NCBI GenBank assembly: GCA_016709665.1
Contig: JADJMI010000001.1
Location: forward strand, 890,769 to 954,768
Length of the DNA stretch: 64,000 nucleotides
Direction: 5' to 3'
From: Betaproteobacteria bacterium
GTDB taxonomy: Bacteria > Pseudomonadota > Gammaproteobacteria > Burkholderiales > Usitatibacteraceae
A program made the position numbers and the translations under genes. The notes below the pieces were generated by a model. The model had not been told where the DNA came from. It made no database searches and saw nothing but the letters and a program-made list of their open reading frames with translations. Position 1 is the stretch's first letter; every line of letters begins with the position of its first letter. Of this stretch, positions 46,643 to 54,992 are shown piece after piece.

Positions 46643-47749
46643 GTGGAGCGGCTTCGCATCCTGCACACGGAATCCTCGCTCGGCTGGGGAGGGCAGGAGA
46701 TCCGCGTGCTCACCGAGGCGCGCGCCCTCGCCCGCCGCGGCCACGCAATGACGATCGCCGCGCCGGCCGAATCGCGCATCTTCGAGGCGACGCGCCGCTA
46801 CGGCGTCGAGGGCGTGGCGATCCCCATCGGACGCAAGTCCCTGGGTGGCCTCATCGAGATGCGGGCGCTCCTTCGCGACCGCGAGTTCGACGTCGTCAAC
46901 ACGCACAGCTCGACGGACAGCTGGCTCGCGGCGGTGGCGGCCGCCACCCTGCGGCACGCGCCGCCCCTCGTGCGCACGCGGCACATCTCGGCCCCGGTGC
47001 CGCGCAATTTCGCCACGCGCTGGCTCTACGCGAGCGCGACCGACCGCATCGTCACCACGGGCGAGAAGCTGCGCCTGCAGGTGATCGCGGAGACGGGCGT
47101 GCCGCCGGAGCGCGTGGTCTCCATCCCCACGGGCATCGACCTGGAGCGCTTCCGCACCGGAGACGCGCATTCGGCCCGGCTCGCGGCCGGCCTGCCGGGC
47201 GAGGCGTTCGTCGTCGGCATCGTCGCGACGCTGCGCAGCTGGAAGGGCCACCGCTACCTCTTCGAGGCCTTCGCCCGCCGCGAGGACAAGGCGAGCCGCC
47301 TCGTCGTGGTGGGCGACGGCCCGCAGCGCGAGGCGCTCGAGCATCTCGCCCGCGAGCTCGCCATCGCCGACCGGGTCGTCTTCGCCGGCAACCGCGAGGA
47401 CGTGGCGCCCTGGCTTCGCGCTTTCGACGTCTTCTGCCTGCCCTCCTACGCCAACGAAGGCGTGCCGCAGGCGCTCATGCAGGCGATGGCCACGGGCCTT
47501 CCCGTCGTGACCACGCCCGTCGGCAGCATCGCGGAGATCGTCGAGGACGGCGTCTCGGGACTGCTGGTACGGCCCGAGAGCGCCGACGCGCTGCGCGACG
47601 CGATCGACGCGCTGGCCGCCGACCCCGTCCGCCGCGCCGCGCTCTCGCGCAAGGCCCGCGAGACGGCGCTGGCCCGCTTCGGCGAGGACCGCATGGCCGA
47701 CGCGATGGAGGACGTCTTCCGCGCGGCGGCGAGGGCGCGCCGTGGGTGA
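46643..47749 (+). CDS. GT4 glycosyltransferase
   Basis: A 368-residue family-4 glycosyltransferase: HTESSLGWGGQEIRVLTEARAL at the start, SWKGHRYLFEAF and the EGVPQALMQAMATGLPVVTTPVGSI-type donor site split as SYANEGVPQALMQAM and GLPVVTTPVG. GTG start at 46643, one base after the msbA stop. The acceptor is presumably an LPS core sugar. Confidence 0.87.
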   Translation: MERLRILHTESSLGWGGQEIRVLTEARALARRGHAMTIAAPAESRIFEATRRYGVEGVAIPIGRKSLGGLIEMRALLRDREFDVVNTHSSTDSWLAAVAAATLRHAPPLVRTRHISAPVPRNFATRWLYASATDRIVTTGEKLRLQVIAETGVPPERVVSIPTGIDLERFRTGDAHSARLAAGLPGEAFVVGIVATLRSWKGHRYLFEAFARREDKASRLVVVGDGPQREALEHLARELAIADRVVFAGNREDVAPWLRAFDVFCLPSYANEGVPQALMQAMATGLPVVTTPVGSIAEIVEDGVSGLLVRPESADALRDAIDALAADPVRRAALSRKARETALARFGEDRMADAMEDVFRAAARARRG

Positions 47750-48851
47750 GCGGTTCGCCACGCGCGCGAGCGTCGTCTCGCGCGCGCTGGGCCGGCGGCT
47801 CCTCGCGCGCGGGCTTCCCGAGGCGCCGAAGGATCCCAGGCGCATCCTCGTCGCGCACCACCTGCTGCTGGGCGACACGATCATGCTCTCGCCGCTGCTC
47901 GCGAAGCTGCGCGCGAATCACCCGGACGCGCGCATCGCGATGACGGTGCCCAAGGCCTTCGCGCCGCTCTATGCCGCGAAACCCTGGGGCGTCGATGCCC
48001 TGCCCTTCTCGCCGCGCGAAGCCGCCTCCGCCCGGGCCCTCTTCGACGAAGGCCCGTTCGATCTCGCGGTGGTACCGGGAGACAACCGGCAAGGCTGGCT
48101 CGCCGCGGCGATGGGCGCGCGGCATATCGTGGCCCACGCGGGCGACAGGCCGGCTTCCAAGAGCTGGCTGGTCGACGACGAACGCGACTACGGCGGCCCG
48201 GGCGCGTGGGGCGACCTCGTCGCGGACCTCGTCGGGGGCCGCGAGCCCGAACCCTTCGCGAAGGGCGACTGGCCCGCGCCGCCCGCGGCGCCCGCGGACC
48301 GGCCCCGTTCGCCCTATGCGGTGCTGCACGTGGGCGCGAGCACGGCCCTGAAGCAGTGGGCCCCCGATCGCTGGGCCGCGCTGGCCGACGCGCTCGCGAA
48401 GCGCGATCTGGCCGTGGTCTGGAGCGCGGGACGCGGCGAGGAGCCGATCGTCGATCGATGCGATCCGGCGCGCCGCCACGCGAGCGTCGCCGGCCGCCTC
48501 GACCTCGCGCAGCTCTGGCACCTGCTCGCCGGCGCCGCGCTGCTCGTCTCGCCGGACACGGGCGTCGCGCACCTGGGCCGCACGACCTTCACGCCCACGG
48601 TGACGCTTTTCGGTCCGGGCTCCGCCCTCATCTGCGGGCCGGGGCGCTTCTGGCGCGACACGCCGGGGCGCGCCGTCACCATCGACCCGTTCCCCTGCCG
48701 CGACCAGGCGATTCTCTTCCGGCGCGAACTCGCGTGGGTGCGCCGCTGCGGCCGCTCCACGAGCGAGTGCGCCGGGCCGAAGTGCATGGAGGCGATCGGC
48801 GTGGACGCCGTGCTCGCCGCGGCCGACGACCTCCTGGCGGCCAGGCCGTGA
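47742..48851 (+). CDS. glycosyltransferase family 9 (heptosyltransferase-like)
   Basis: A 369-residue GT9 protein: ILVAHHLLLGDTIMLSPLLAKL, LHVGASTALKQWAPDRWAAL and SPDTGVAHLGRTTFTPTVTLFGPG. A cysteine cluster (CGRSTSECAGPKC) resembles that of the WaaQ-like enzyme. GTG start at 47742 overlaps the previous gene by 8 nt; the stop overlaps the next GTG (GTGA). Confidence 0.85.
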   Translation: MGERFATRASVVSRALGRRLLARGLPEAPKDPRRILVAHHLLLGDTIMLSPLLAKLRANHPDARIAMTVPKAFAPLYAAKPWGVDALPFSPREAASARALFDEGPFDLAVVPGDNRQGWLAAAMGARHIVAHAGDRPASKSWLVDDERDYGGPGAWGDLVADLVGGREPEPFAKGDWPAPPAAPADRPRSPYAVLHVGASTALKQWAPDRWAALADALAKRDLAVVWSAGRGEEPIVDRCDPARRHASVAGRLDLAQLWHLLAGAALLVSPDTGVAHLGRTTFTPTVTLFGPGSALICGPGRFWRDTPGRAVTIDPFPCRDQAILFRRELAWVRRCGRSTSECAGPKCMEAIGVDAVLAAADDLLAARP

Positions 48852-49459
48852 CGGACGCCTTCGCCGACCTGAAGGGCGCGGACCTCGTGCGCTTCCACGA
48901 CGCGCGCCTCGCCGACCTGCCGCGCCCCGTGAGCGGCGCCGCGCATTTCGCCGAAGGCGTGTGGCGCGCCATCGAGAGGAACCACCGCTTCAACGCGCGG
49001 CTGTGGGACGAGGAGGATCTCGCCCGCCGCCCGGACGTGCCCGATGCCGAGATCGCCGCGAACAAGCGCAACATCGACCGCTTCAACCAGGGCCGCAACG
49101 ATTCGGTCGAGCGCATCGACGAGGCGCTCGCCGCGCGGATCGAAACGCCGGGCAGGGCCGGAGCGCGCCTCCATTCCGAGACGCCCGGGATGATGATCGA
49201 CCGGCTGTCGATCCTCTCGCTCAAGATCCGGGCGATGGGCGCGCAGGCCTCGCGCGAAGGCGCCACCGCCGATCACCGCGAGGCCTGCGGCGCGAAGCTG
49301 CGCCGGCTCGAGGAACAGCGCGAGGACCTGCGCCGCTGCCTCGACGAACTGCTCGCCGACTGCTCGCGCGGCACCGCCTGGTTCAAGGTCTACCGGCAGT
49401 TCAAGATGTACAACGATCCGGCGCTCAACCCCCACCTGGCCGGCAAGCCCACGGCCTAG
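48848..49459 (+). CDS. DUF4254 family protein
   Basis: A 203-residue protein of the DUF4254 family, with the segments NHRFNARLWDEEDLARR and INRFNQGRNDSVERID-like IDRFNQGRNDSVERIDEAL. The biochemical role is unknown; genes of this family commonly lie among LPS glycosyltransferases. GTG start (48848). Its stop TAG shares the bases CTAG (49456-49459) with the stop of the convergent GT9 gene. Confidence 0.8.
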   Translation: MTDAFADLKGADLVRFHDARLADLPRPVSGAAHFAEGVWRAIERNHRFNARLWDEEDLARRPDVPDAEIAANKRNIDRFNQGRNDSVERIDEALAARIETPGRAGARLHSETPGMMIDRLSILSLKIRAMGAQASREGATADHREACGAKLRRLEEQREDLRRCLDELLADCSRGTAWFKVYRQFKMYNDPALNPHLAGKPTA

Positions 49460-50493
49460 AGCAATTCGCCCAGCCGCGCGAACACCGCCTCGTCGTCGAG
49501 CTCGCCCACGGCCCGCGGCGCCTCGAGCCAGCGCGCCTTCGCACCGAGGGGCGCCCAGCGCGACGGCGGCGGCGACACGTCGGCCTGCGCGAAGAGCCCC
49601 AGCACCCCGCCCGGGCTCGCCGCCGCGAAGTGCATGAGCCCGCTGTCGGGGAAGATCGAGACGCGCGCGTGCCAGACGAGCCCGAGCGCCGGCCACAGCG
49701 GCCCGCGGAAGGGATGCAGCCACGCGGGCGCTTCCGCCAGCACCGGCTTCGCGACCTCGTCGTCGCCGGGATAGGCCGGGTTGTCGCTGCGACCCGGCGT
49801 CCACATGAACACGGTGTCGAGATCGTGCTCGCGCTTGAGCCATGCGCTCCAGCGAAGCACCTGGCCCTTGTCCGGCTGCTTCGCGGCGCGGCGCGCGCCC
49901 AGCCCGATGATGGCGTAGCGGCCGCTGGCGAGGCCCTGCGCCTCGAGGGACCGCGCGGCCTGCGCGAGCAGCGGCTGCGGCGGCGTGAAGCGGGGCGTGG
50001 GCGGCTCCTGCGGGATGCCGATGCCGAGCGGCGCGAGGAGCCCGATCATGCGGTCGCGCTCGTGGCCCGCCCCCGGGGGCGCGAGCGGGTCGCTCACCTT
50101 CGGCTCGCCCGGATCCACGTAGGCGATGGTTCGCGCGGCGCCCACCCAGCGTGCCCGCCGCGTGGCGCGCGGCGAGGATTCGCCCTGGGCGGCGATGGCC
50201 ACGTCGAAACGCTCGAATCGAAGGCGCGCGCCCAGGATGGCCTGCTGCAGCCCGCCCACCACGGAGATGCTGTTGCCCACGCGCGAGCGTCGGTAGACCC
50301 ACACGCGGTCCACGTGCGGGTTGCCCCCGAGCACCCACGCGTTGTAGTCGCTCGCCAGGACCTCGATGGCCGCGCCGGGAAGACGCTGGCGCAGGACGGC
50401 GAGGAGCGGGGTGGTGAGCAGCATGTCCCCCAGCTTGTCGCGCTTCAGGACGAGGATGCGTTGACCCTCGCCGGCGCGATCAGCGCGGGCCAT
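49456..50493 (-). CDS. glycosyltransferase family 9 (heptosyltransferase-like)
   Basis: A 345-residue GT9 enzyme facing the rest of the LPS cluster. Motifs: ILVLKRDKLGDMLLTTPLLAVL and FPDSGLMHFAAASPGGVLGLFAQAD. ATG at 50493 (MARADRAGEGQRILVLK) is preferred because the frame upstream (to 50577) is not conserved in character. Probably an LPS core or O-chain heptosyl/sugar transferase. Confidence 0.84.
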   Translation of the reverse strand: MARADRAGEGQRILVLKRDKLGDMLLTTPLLAVLRQRLPGAAIEVLASDYNAWVLGGNPHVDRVWVYRRSRVGNSISVVGGLQQAILGARLRFERFDVAIAAQGESSPRATRRARWVGAARTIAYVDPGEPKVSDPLAPPGAGHERDRMIGLLAPLGIGIPQEPPTPRFTPPQPLLAQAARSLEAQGLASGRYAIIGLGARRAAKQPDKGQVLRWSAWLKREHDLDTVFMWTPGRSDNPAYPGDDEVAKPVLAEAPAWLHPFRGPLWPALGLVWHARVSIFPDSGLMHFAAASPGGVLGLFAQADVSPPPSRWAPLGAKARWLEAPRAVGELDDEAVFARLGELL

Positions 50494-50608
50494 GGGCCCG
50501 GGAAGCCGTGGCCAAGGGATATCTCCGGGCGACGGGAACCGGATTCCCGGTGCCGCTGTCGCACGAATATTCCGCATCCCGCCACGAGGGTCGGCGGGGG
50601 CCGCCTGA

Positions 50609-50614
50609 TAAAAT
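50609..50614 (+). promoter_or_regulatory. -10-like TAAAAT upstream of secreted protease
   Basis: CCTGATAAAATCAT lies 29 bp before the protease ATG, the same form as before fba (27062) and tkt (16744). Confidence 0.45.
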
Positions 50615-50642
50615 CATCCGTTCGATCCGTCCAAGGCCGTTC

Positions 50643-52415
50643 ATGATCCTGCGCCCAGCCCTGCGCGCCTTCCTGCCGGGCCTTCTCGTCACCGCGGCGC
50701 TCGTCTCGACCGCATCGGCCGATCCGGCGCCCGTCGTGAAGGGCGAAGTCTACCGTGGTTCACCCGAAGCCAAGTCGGCGAGCGCCCTCGCCACGACGCA
50801 GGCCGAACGCCCCGCGCGCGTCATCCGGCTCGCCGAGCCGGCGGCCCGCGAATTCGAGCCCCTCGTCAAGCCGGGCCTCGCCCCGAAGGCGCGCGACATC
50901 GGCTTCGGCCGGCGGCTGGCGGACCAGGCCCTGGAAGGCGAGAGCACCACGTTCGATTTCCACGCCACGGGCGAAGCGCACGTCGCGAAGCTGCGCATCG
51001 TCTCGCCGGGCGCGGCGGCCCTGCGCGTCTCGCTGAAGGTGGGCGCCTCGCGCGCGCCCGTCACGATGCTCGTGACCGGCAGCGGCGACGAATCGCGGGT
51101 GCTGGGCCCGGTGGGCCTCGCCGGGCCCCTGGGCGCCAACCCGGAATACTGGACGCCCGTCACCGTGGGCGAGTCGCAGGTGATCGAGATCGTGTCCGCA
51201 CCCGGCACGGAGCCACCCGTCATCACGGTCGAGCAGGTGTCCCACCTGGTCGCCGGCCCGCAGGACCGCTTCGCCAAGACGGTCTCGGACATCGGCCGAT
51301 CCGGCTCGTGCAACATCGACATGGCTTGCGTCGCCAACCCCTCGACGGCGCTCCAGCAGGCCGCCAGCGGCGTGGTGCAGATGCTCTTCACCAAGCGCAC
51401 CGGCGGGACGACCCTGTGCTCGGGCACGCTGCTCAACGACACGGACACCAGCTCGCAGATCCCGTACCTCTACGGCGCCAACCATTGCTTCGAGGCCGAT
51501 TCGGCCCCCTACAACACGCCCGCGCAGATGCAGCAGGTGGCCAATACCCTCAACACCTACTACTTCTTCGACGCCGTGGCGTGCGGCAGCACGCAGGTGC
51601 CCTCGTTCGTGCAGCGCTTCGGCGGCGCCACCTACCTCTACAGCAACCTGTCCCAGGACGTGCTCTTCCTGCGCCTGAACGAGGCGCCGCCCGCGGGCGC
51701 CTTCCTCACGGGATGGAACGCGAATCCGATGGACGCGGGCAACGCCGTCACGGTGCTGCACCATCCGCAGGGCGATCTCAAGAAGTTCAGCGCCGGCACG
51801 TACTCGGCCAACGAAACCCTGCAGGCGCCGCTCAACGCCTCCACCGGCTTCCAGCGCGTGACCTACAGCCAGGGCACGACGGAAGGCGGCTCGAGCGGCG
51901 GCGGCGTCCTCACCTTCGACGGCAGCCAGTACCTGCTGCGCGGCGGGCTCTGGGGCGGCGGGGCCTCCTGCAGCGCGCCCGGGGAGCCGGATTTCTATTC
52001 GCGCTTCGACATCGCCTACGCCACGATCAAAAGCTGGCTGCAGCCGTCCACGGGCCCGTCGTTCAACGTGACGGACATGTGGTGGTACCCGTCCGAGAAC
52101 GGCTGGGGCCTCAACCTCACCCACCACGCGAGCGGCCAGGTCTTCGGCGTCTGGTACACCTACAACGCGCCCAACCGCCCGTACTGGGTCATCCTCTCCG
52201 GCGGCCAGTGGGTGAACGGCAACGTGTTCACGGGCAAGCTCTACACCGTGAGCGGGCCGCACTTCGCCCAGCCCACCTTCGACACGACGAAGGTGATCAC
52301 GCGCGAGGTGGGGGTGATGACGCTCACCTTCAGCGGCGACGGCAACAACGGCTCGTTCACCTGGAGCGTGGACGGCGTCTCGGGCGTGAAGCTGATCAAC
52401 CGCCAGCCGTTCTAG
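50643..52415 (+). CDS. secreted trypsin-like serine protease with W-rich C-terminal domain
   Basis: A 590-residue exported protein: signal peptide (ends near STASA), a pro-region, then a chymotrypsin-fold protease like lysyl endopeptidase. The triad is H281 (GANHCF), D339 (SQDVLFL) and S418 (GGSSGGG). Several cysteines (for example SGSCNIDMAC) suit disulfides. The last 115 residues (DMWWYPSENGWGLNLTHHASG..., VWYTYNAPNRPYWVI) form a separate tail domain shared in pattern with two other secreted proteins here. ATG at 50643 begins the signal peptide. Confidence 0.87.
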   Translation: MILRPALRAFLPGLLVTAALVSTASADPAPVVKGEVYRGSPEAKSASALATTQAERPARVIRLAEPAAREFEPLVKPGLAPKARDIGFGRRLADQALEGESTTFDFHATGEAHVAKLRIVSPGAAALRVSLKVGASRAPVTMLVTGSGDESRVLGPVGLAGPLGANPEYWTPVTVGESQVIEIVSAPGTEPPVITVEQVSHLVAGPQDRFAKTVSDIGRSGSCNIDMACVANPSTALQQAASGVVQMLFTKRTGGTTLCSGTLLNDTDTSSQIPYLYGANHCFEADSAPYNTPAQMQQVANTLNTYYFFDAVACGSTQVPSFVQRFGGATYLYSNLSQDVLFLRLNEAPPAGAFLTGWNANPMDAGNAVTVLHHPQGDLKKFSAGTYSANETLQAPLNASTGFQRVTYSQGTTEGGSSGGGVLTFDGSQYLLRGGLWGGGASCSAPGEPDFYSRFDIAYATIKSWLQPSTGPSFNVTDMWWYPSENGWGLNLTHHASGQVFGVWYTYNAPNRPYWVILSGGQWVNGNVFTGKLYTVSGPHFAQPTFDTTKVITREVGVMTLTFSGDGNNGSFTWSVDGVSGVKLINRQPF

Positions 52416-52437
52416 CGCCGCGTCGCCACCCGGCATA

Positions 52438-53272
52438 ATGAGGGGCATGGCGGCCCCCTCGCTCACCGTCGCGATCGTCACCCACGCGCCCGACATGCAC
52501 TGGCTGGCGCGCACGCTCGCTTATCTGGCCGAGGCCGCGCACTACGCGCGCGAGCAGGGCACGCTGGGCGACACCCGCCTCGTGATCGTGGACAACGGGC
52601 CCGAGGGCCTGGACGACGACCTGGCGCGGCTCGCGGCCGCCGCCCTCGAGCGCGCGCCGGGCGTGACGTTCGAGGTGGCGAGCGGCCAGGGCAACGTGGG
52701 CTTCGCGCGCGCCAACAACCTCGCGCTCGAGCGCGGCACGGCAGACCTGCACCTCATCCTGAACCCGGACGTGGAGATGGACACGAACGCGCTCGACGCG
52801 GGCCTGCGCTACCTCGCCGCCAACGCGGGCGTGGGCGTCGTCACCCCGGCCGCGCGCCATCCGGACGGCAGGCGTCAGTACCTCGTGAAGGCGATGCCCA
52901 CGTGGGGCGTGCTCTTCCTGCGCGCCTTCGCGCCGTCGTTCGTGCGTTCGTGGTTCAAGGCGAAACTGGACGCCTACGAGATGCGCGAGCGGGACTGGGA
53001 GCGCGGAGCAGTGCCCGGTGGAGATCGCGAGCGGATGCTTCCTGCTGTGCCGCCGCGCCGCGCTCGATGCCGTGAAGGGATTCGATGCGGGGTACTTCCT
53101 CTACTTCGAGGATTTCGACCTGACCCTCAGGCTCTCGAAGGTGACGCGCATCGCCTACGTGCCGGCCGTGAGGATCGTGCATCACGGCGGCCGCGCGGGG
53201 TCGAAGGGCCTGCGGCACATGGCGCTTTTCGTGCGGTCCGCCTCCCGGTTCTTCCGCGCGCACCCCGGCTGA
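52438..53272 (+). pseudogene. GT2 glycosyltransferase, one frameshift
   Basis: The GT-A part (LTVAIVTHAPDMHWL, VIVDNGP, GNVGFARANNLAL, LILNPDVEMD) is in one frame up to about 53005; the rest (VEIASGCFLLCRRAALDAVKGFD..., FLYFEDFDLTLRLS, RIVHHGGRAG) continues in the +1 frame to the stop at 53272. Removing one G at 53005-53006 gives the smooth reading RDWEREQCPVEIASG and an intact rhamnosyltransferase-like GT2 of about 277 residues. ATG at 52438 or 52447. Confidence 0.82.
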
Positions 53273-53425
53273 TCCCACCGGCACGCTGACGCCGCCCCCA
53301 GGGTCGGCCGCCTCGACAAAATCCCCCTTCGCGCCGACGCGATTCTCGCGGGTCCGGCCGCACCCGCGCGCCTAGCATCGGGCCATGTCGAATCACCCCC
53401 GAACGCAGGGCGCCGAGGAATCCCC
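53273..53425 (+). promoter_or_regulatory. upstream region of the GG-peptide locus
   Basis: This 153-bp gap holds no convincing gene. Possible -10 boxes are ACAAAAT (near 53315) and TAGCAT (near 53373); neither has a clear -35. GAGGAA (53415-53420) is a good ribosome site for the first peptide. Confidence 0.3.
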
Positions 53426-53581
53426 ATGAAGGAACTGGACTGCAACGAAGTGAACGCCATCGCAGGCGGGCGACCGCCCGGCGCCTCGCTGGACGAGATC
53501 CTCTATCGCGCTCCCGCCGAGCCGCTGCGCGACCCCGTGGAGCATGCCCGCCGGCTCGAGGAAACCTGCCCGGCCGACTGA
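53426..53581 (+). CDS. double-glycine-leader peptide 1
   Basis: A 51-residue peptide with a 15-residue leader MKELDCNEVNAIAGG that fits the C39-cleaved leader pattern: L at -12, E at -8, V at -7, I at -4, GG at -2/-1. The predicted cargo is 36 residues, starting RPPGASLDEILYRAPAEP; it is charged, has one cysteine near the end and no clear membrane helix. First gene of the locus with the C39 exporter 2.7 kb downstream. A hairpin (GTGGCG-ACAT-CGCCAC, 53585-53600) follows the stop at once. Cargo not recognised; its function (bacteriocin, signal, other) is unknown. Confidence 0.75.
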   Translation: MKELDCNEVNAIAGGRPPGASLDEILYRAPAEPLRDPVEHARRLEETCPAD

Positions 53582-53666
53582 ATCGTGGCGACATCGCCAC
53601 CCTCGCGAATCGGTCCGGTCGCTGCCGTCCTCGCGCTCTTCCTCCGCGACCCGCACAGGAGACATC

Positions 53667-53834
53667 ATGAAGGAACTCGAGTACAAGGACGCCCCCGACA
53701 TCGGTGGCGGCATCATTCCCGGCCCGGACGGCGGTTGCCCCCCGGACCTGGGCTACCCGAACTGGCCGCTCGCGCCGGATCCGTTTCCGGAGATCGACCA
53801 CAGCCCGATGCCCTCCGATCCCGAAGTGCGCTGA
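53667..53834 (+). CDS. double-glycine-leader peptide 2 (proline-rich cargo)
   Basis: A 55-residue peptide. It begins MKEL, like peptide 1, and has leader MKELEYKDAPDIGGG (L-12, D-8, I-4, GG). The predicted 40-residue cargo contains 12 prolines, several Asp/Glu, one Cys and a YPNWPLAPDPFPEI stretch. This is unlike helical pore-forming bacteriocins. AGGAG precedes the ATG. 10 nt before peptide 3, so co-transcribed. Not recognised. Confidence 0.75.
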   Translation: MKELEYKDAPDIGGGIIPGPDGGCPPDLGYPNWPLAPDPFPEIDHSPMPSDPEVR

Positions 53835-53844
53835 GGAGACGACC

Positions 53845-54090
53845 ATGAACGAACAGAACGTACCGAACGCGAACGACGCGAAGCTCGCGACGTCCTCCGA
53901 ACTCGACGCGGCCCAGGTTGCCGAGATCGGCGGCGGCGGCGCGGAGAACTGCGCGGTAACCGTGCAGATCAGCGGCGATGGCATCACCGGCACCTTCAGC
54001 GCCGGCAGCGTGGGCGAAGCGCTGATCGCCGCTTACGAAGGCATGGTCGACGCGACGTCCCACGTCATCGGCCGCGTGCTCGGCCCGTAG
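53845..54090 (+). CDS. double-glycine-leader peptide 3
   Basis: An 81-residue peptide with a longer leader (about 31 residues) ending SSELDAAQVAEIGGG; taken from the last G of the GG, I is at -4, V at -7, Q at -8 and L at -12. The cargo (about 50 residues, beginning GAENCAVTVQIS) has a beta-type first half and an amphipathic helical end (EALIAAYEGMVDATSHVIGRVL), with one Cys. GAGGAGACG before the ATG is the ribosome site. Followed by GC-rich inverted repeats (about 54081-54116) before the CPBP gene. Confidence 0.75.
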   Translation: MNEQNVPNANDAKLATSSELDAAQVAEIGGGGAENCAVTVQISGDGITGTFSAGSVGEALIAAYEGMVDATSHVIGRVLGP

Positions 54091-54116
54091 CGGAACCCCC
54101 AGCCCCGGGGCGGGCC

Positions 54117-54977
54117 ATGAGCCCGCCCCCAAACCCTCACGCGCCCCCCATGCCACAACCCGCCGAAGTCCCTGCACCGATGGCTGCTTCGCCCGTGAAT
54201 CCTCTCCACGTGCTCCTGCTTTTCGGCATGGCGTACGGTGCTTGCGCGGTGGCTTCGCCGCTTCTTTGCCACTGGATCGGCTTCGGAGAGACGCTGCGGG
54301 ACCGGGAGCTTGTGAACGGGACCCTTTGGTCGCTGATCCTAGCCGCGCTGGTCGCGACATTGCGGCCGCTGCGCGAAAGCGTCTCCACCTGGTTTCGCAC
54401 GCCGGTTTCTCCCGTACGTTTTGTCGACGTGGCGATCGCCGCCCTCCTGATCACCACATTCACCCTCGGCGTGCACCGGATCCTGGTCGTCATGCCCATG
54501 GTGCATTCGAATGCGGAGTACTACGACTTCTGGAGAATTGCGAGCGCCTACGCGCCGGCCACCTATGCCGACTATGCGGTGATTGCACTGGTCACGCTCG
54601 TGGTGGCGCCCCCGCATGAGGAGGTCGTCTTTCGCGGCATCGTGCTCAACTCGATTCGTGCGAGTCGGTCCCTTTTCCTGGCGATCGCAGCATCCTCCTT
54701 GCTATTCGGTGCCATGCATGGACGCAGTGTCCTCGCTACCGCCTTTGCCGGGCTCATCCTCGCCTTCGTCTACCTGCGCTACGGGTCCCTCTGGCCCGCG
54801 ATACTCGTGCATTCGCTGGCGAATGTTCTCGTGTTCCCCACGGGCATCGCCCAATTCACGCAACTCAAGACCCGCGCCCAGGCCCAGAGCTACGAGGGCT
54901 GGTTCTTCGAGTTCCTGTTCGCCGCGCTCTTCATTCCCCTCGCCCTCGCGTTCTGGCGCCGCTTCCGGCCGACCTGA
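54117..54977 (+). CDS. CPBP family intramembrane metalloprotease
   Basis: A 286-residue membrane protein with a Pro-rich N-terminus and about eight helices. The CPBP (Abi/CAAX-protease-like) motifs are complete: EEVVFRG (E168, E169), FGAMHG (H201) and HSLANVL (H232). In bacteriocin loci such proteins can give self-immunity or process peptides, which would fit here between the peptides and the exporter. 26 nt after peptide 3. Confidence 0.88.
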   Translation: MSPPPNPHAPPMPQPAEVPAPMAASPVNPLHVLLLFGMAYGACAVASPLLCHWIGFGETLRDRELVNGTLWSLILAALVATLRPLRESVSTWFRTPVSPVRFVDVAIAALLITTFTLGVHRILVVMPMVHSNAEYYDFWRIASAYAPATYADYAVIALVTLVVAPPHEEVVFRGIVLNSIRASRSLFLAIAASSLLFGAMHGRSVLATAFAGLILAFVYLRYGSLWPAILVHSLANVLVFPTGIAQFTQLKTRAQAQSYEGWFFEFLFAALFIPLALAFWRRFRPT

Positions 54978-54992
54978 AGCCCGGCGTACCCC

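Noticed and set aside
53385..53429. A 14-codon open frame ending in ATGA over the start of peptide 1
   Set aside because: It has no good ribosome-binding site, and the peptide 1 start has its own (GAGGAA). It could be a coupling leader, but nothing else supports it.
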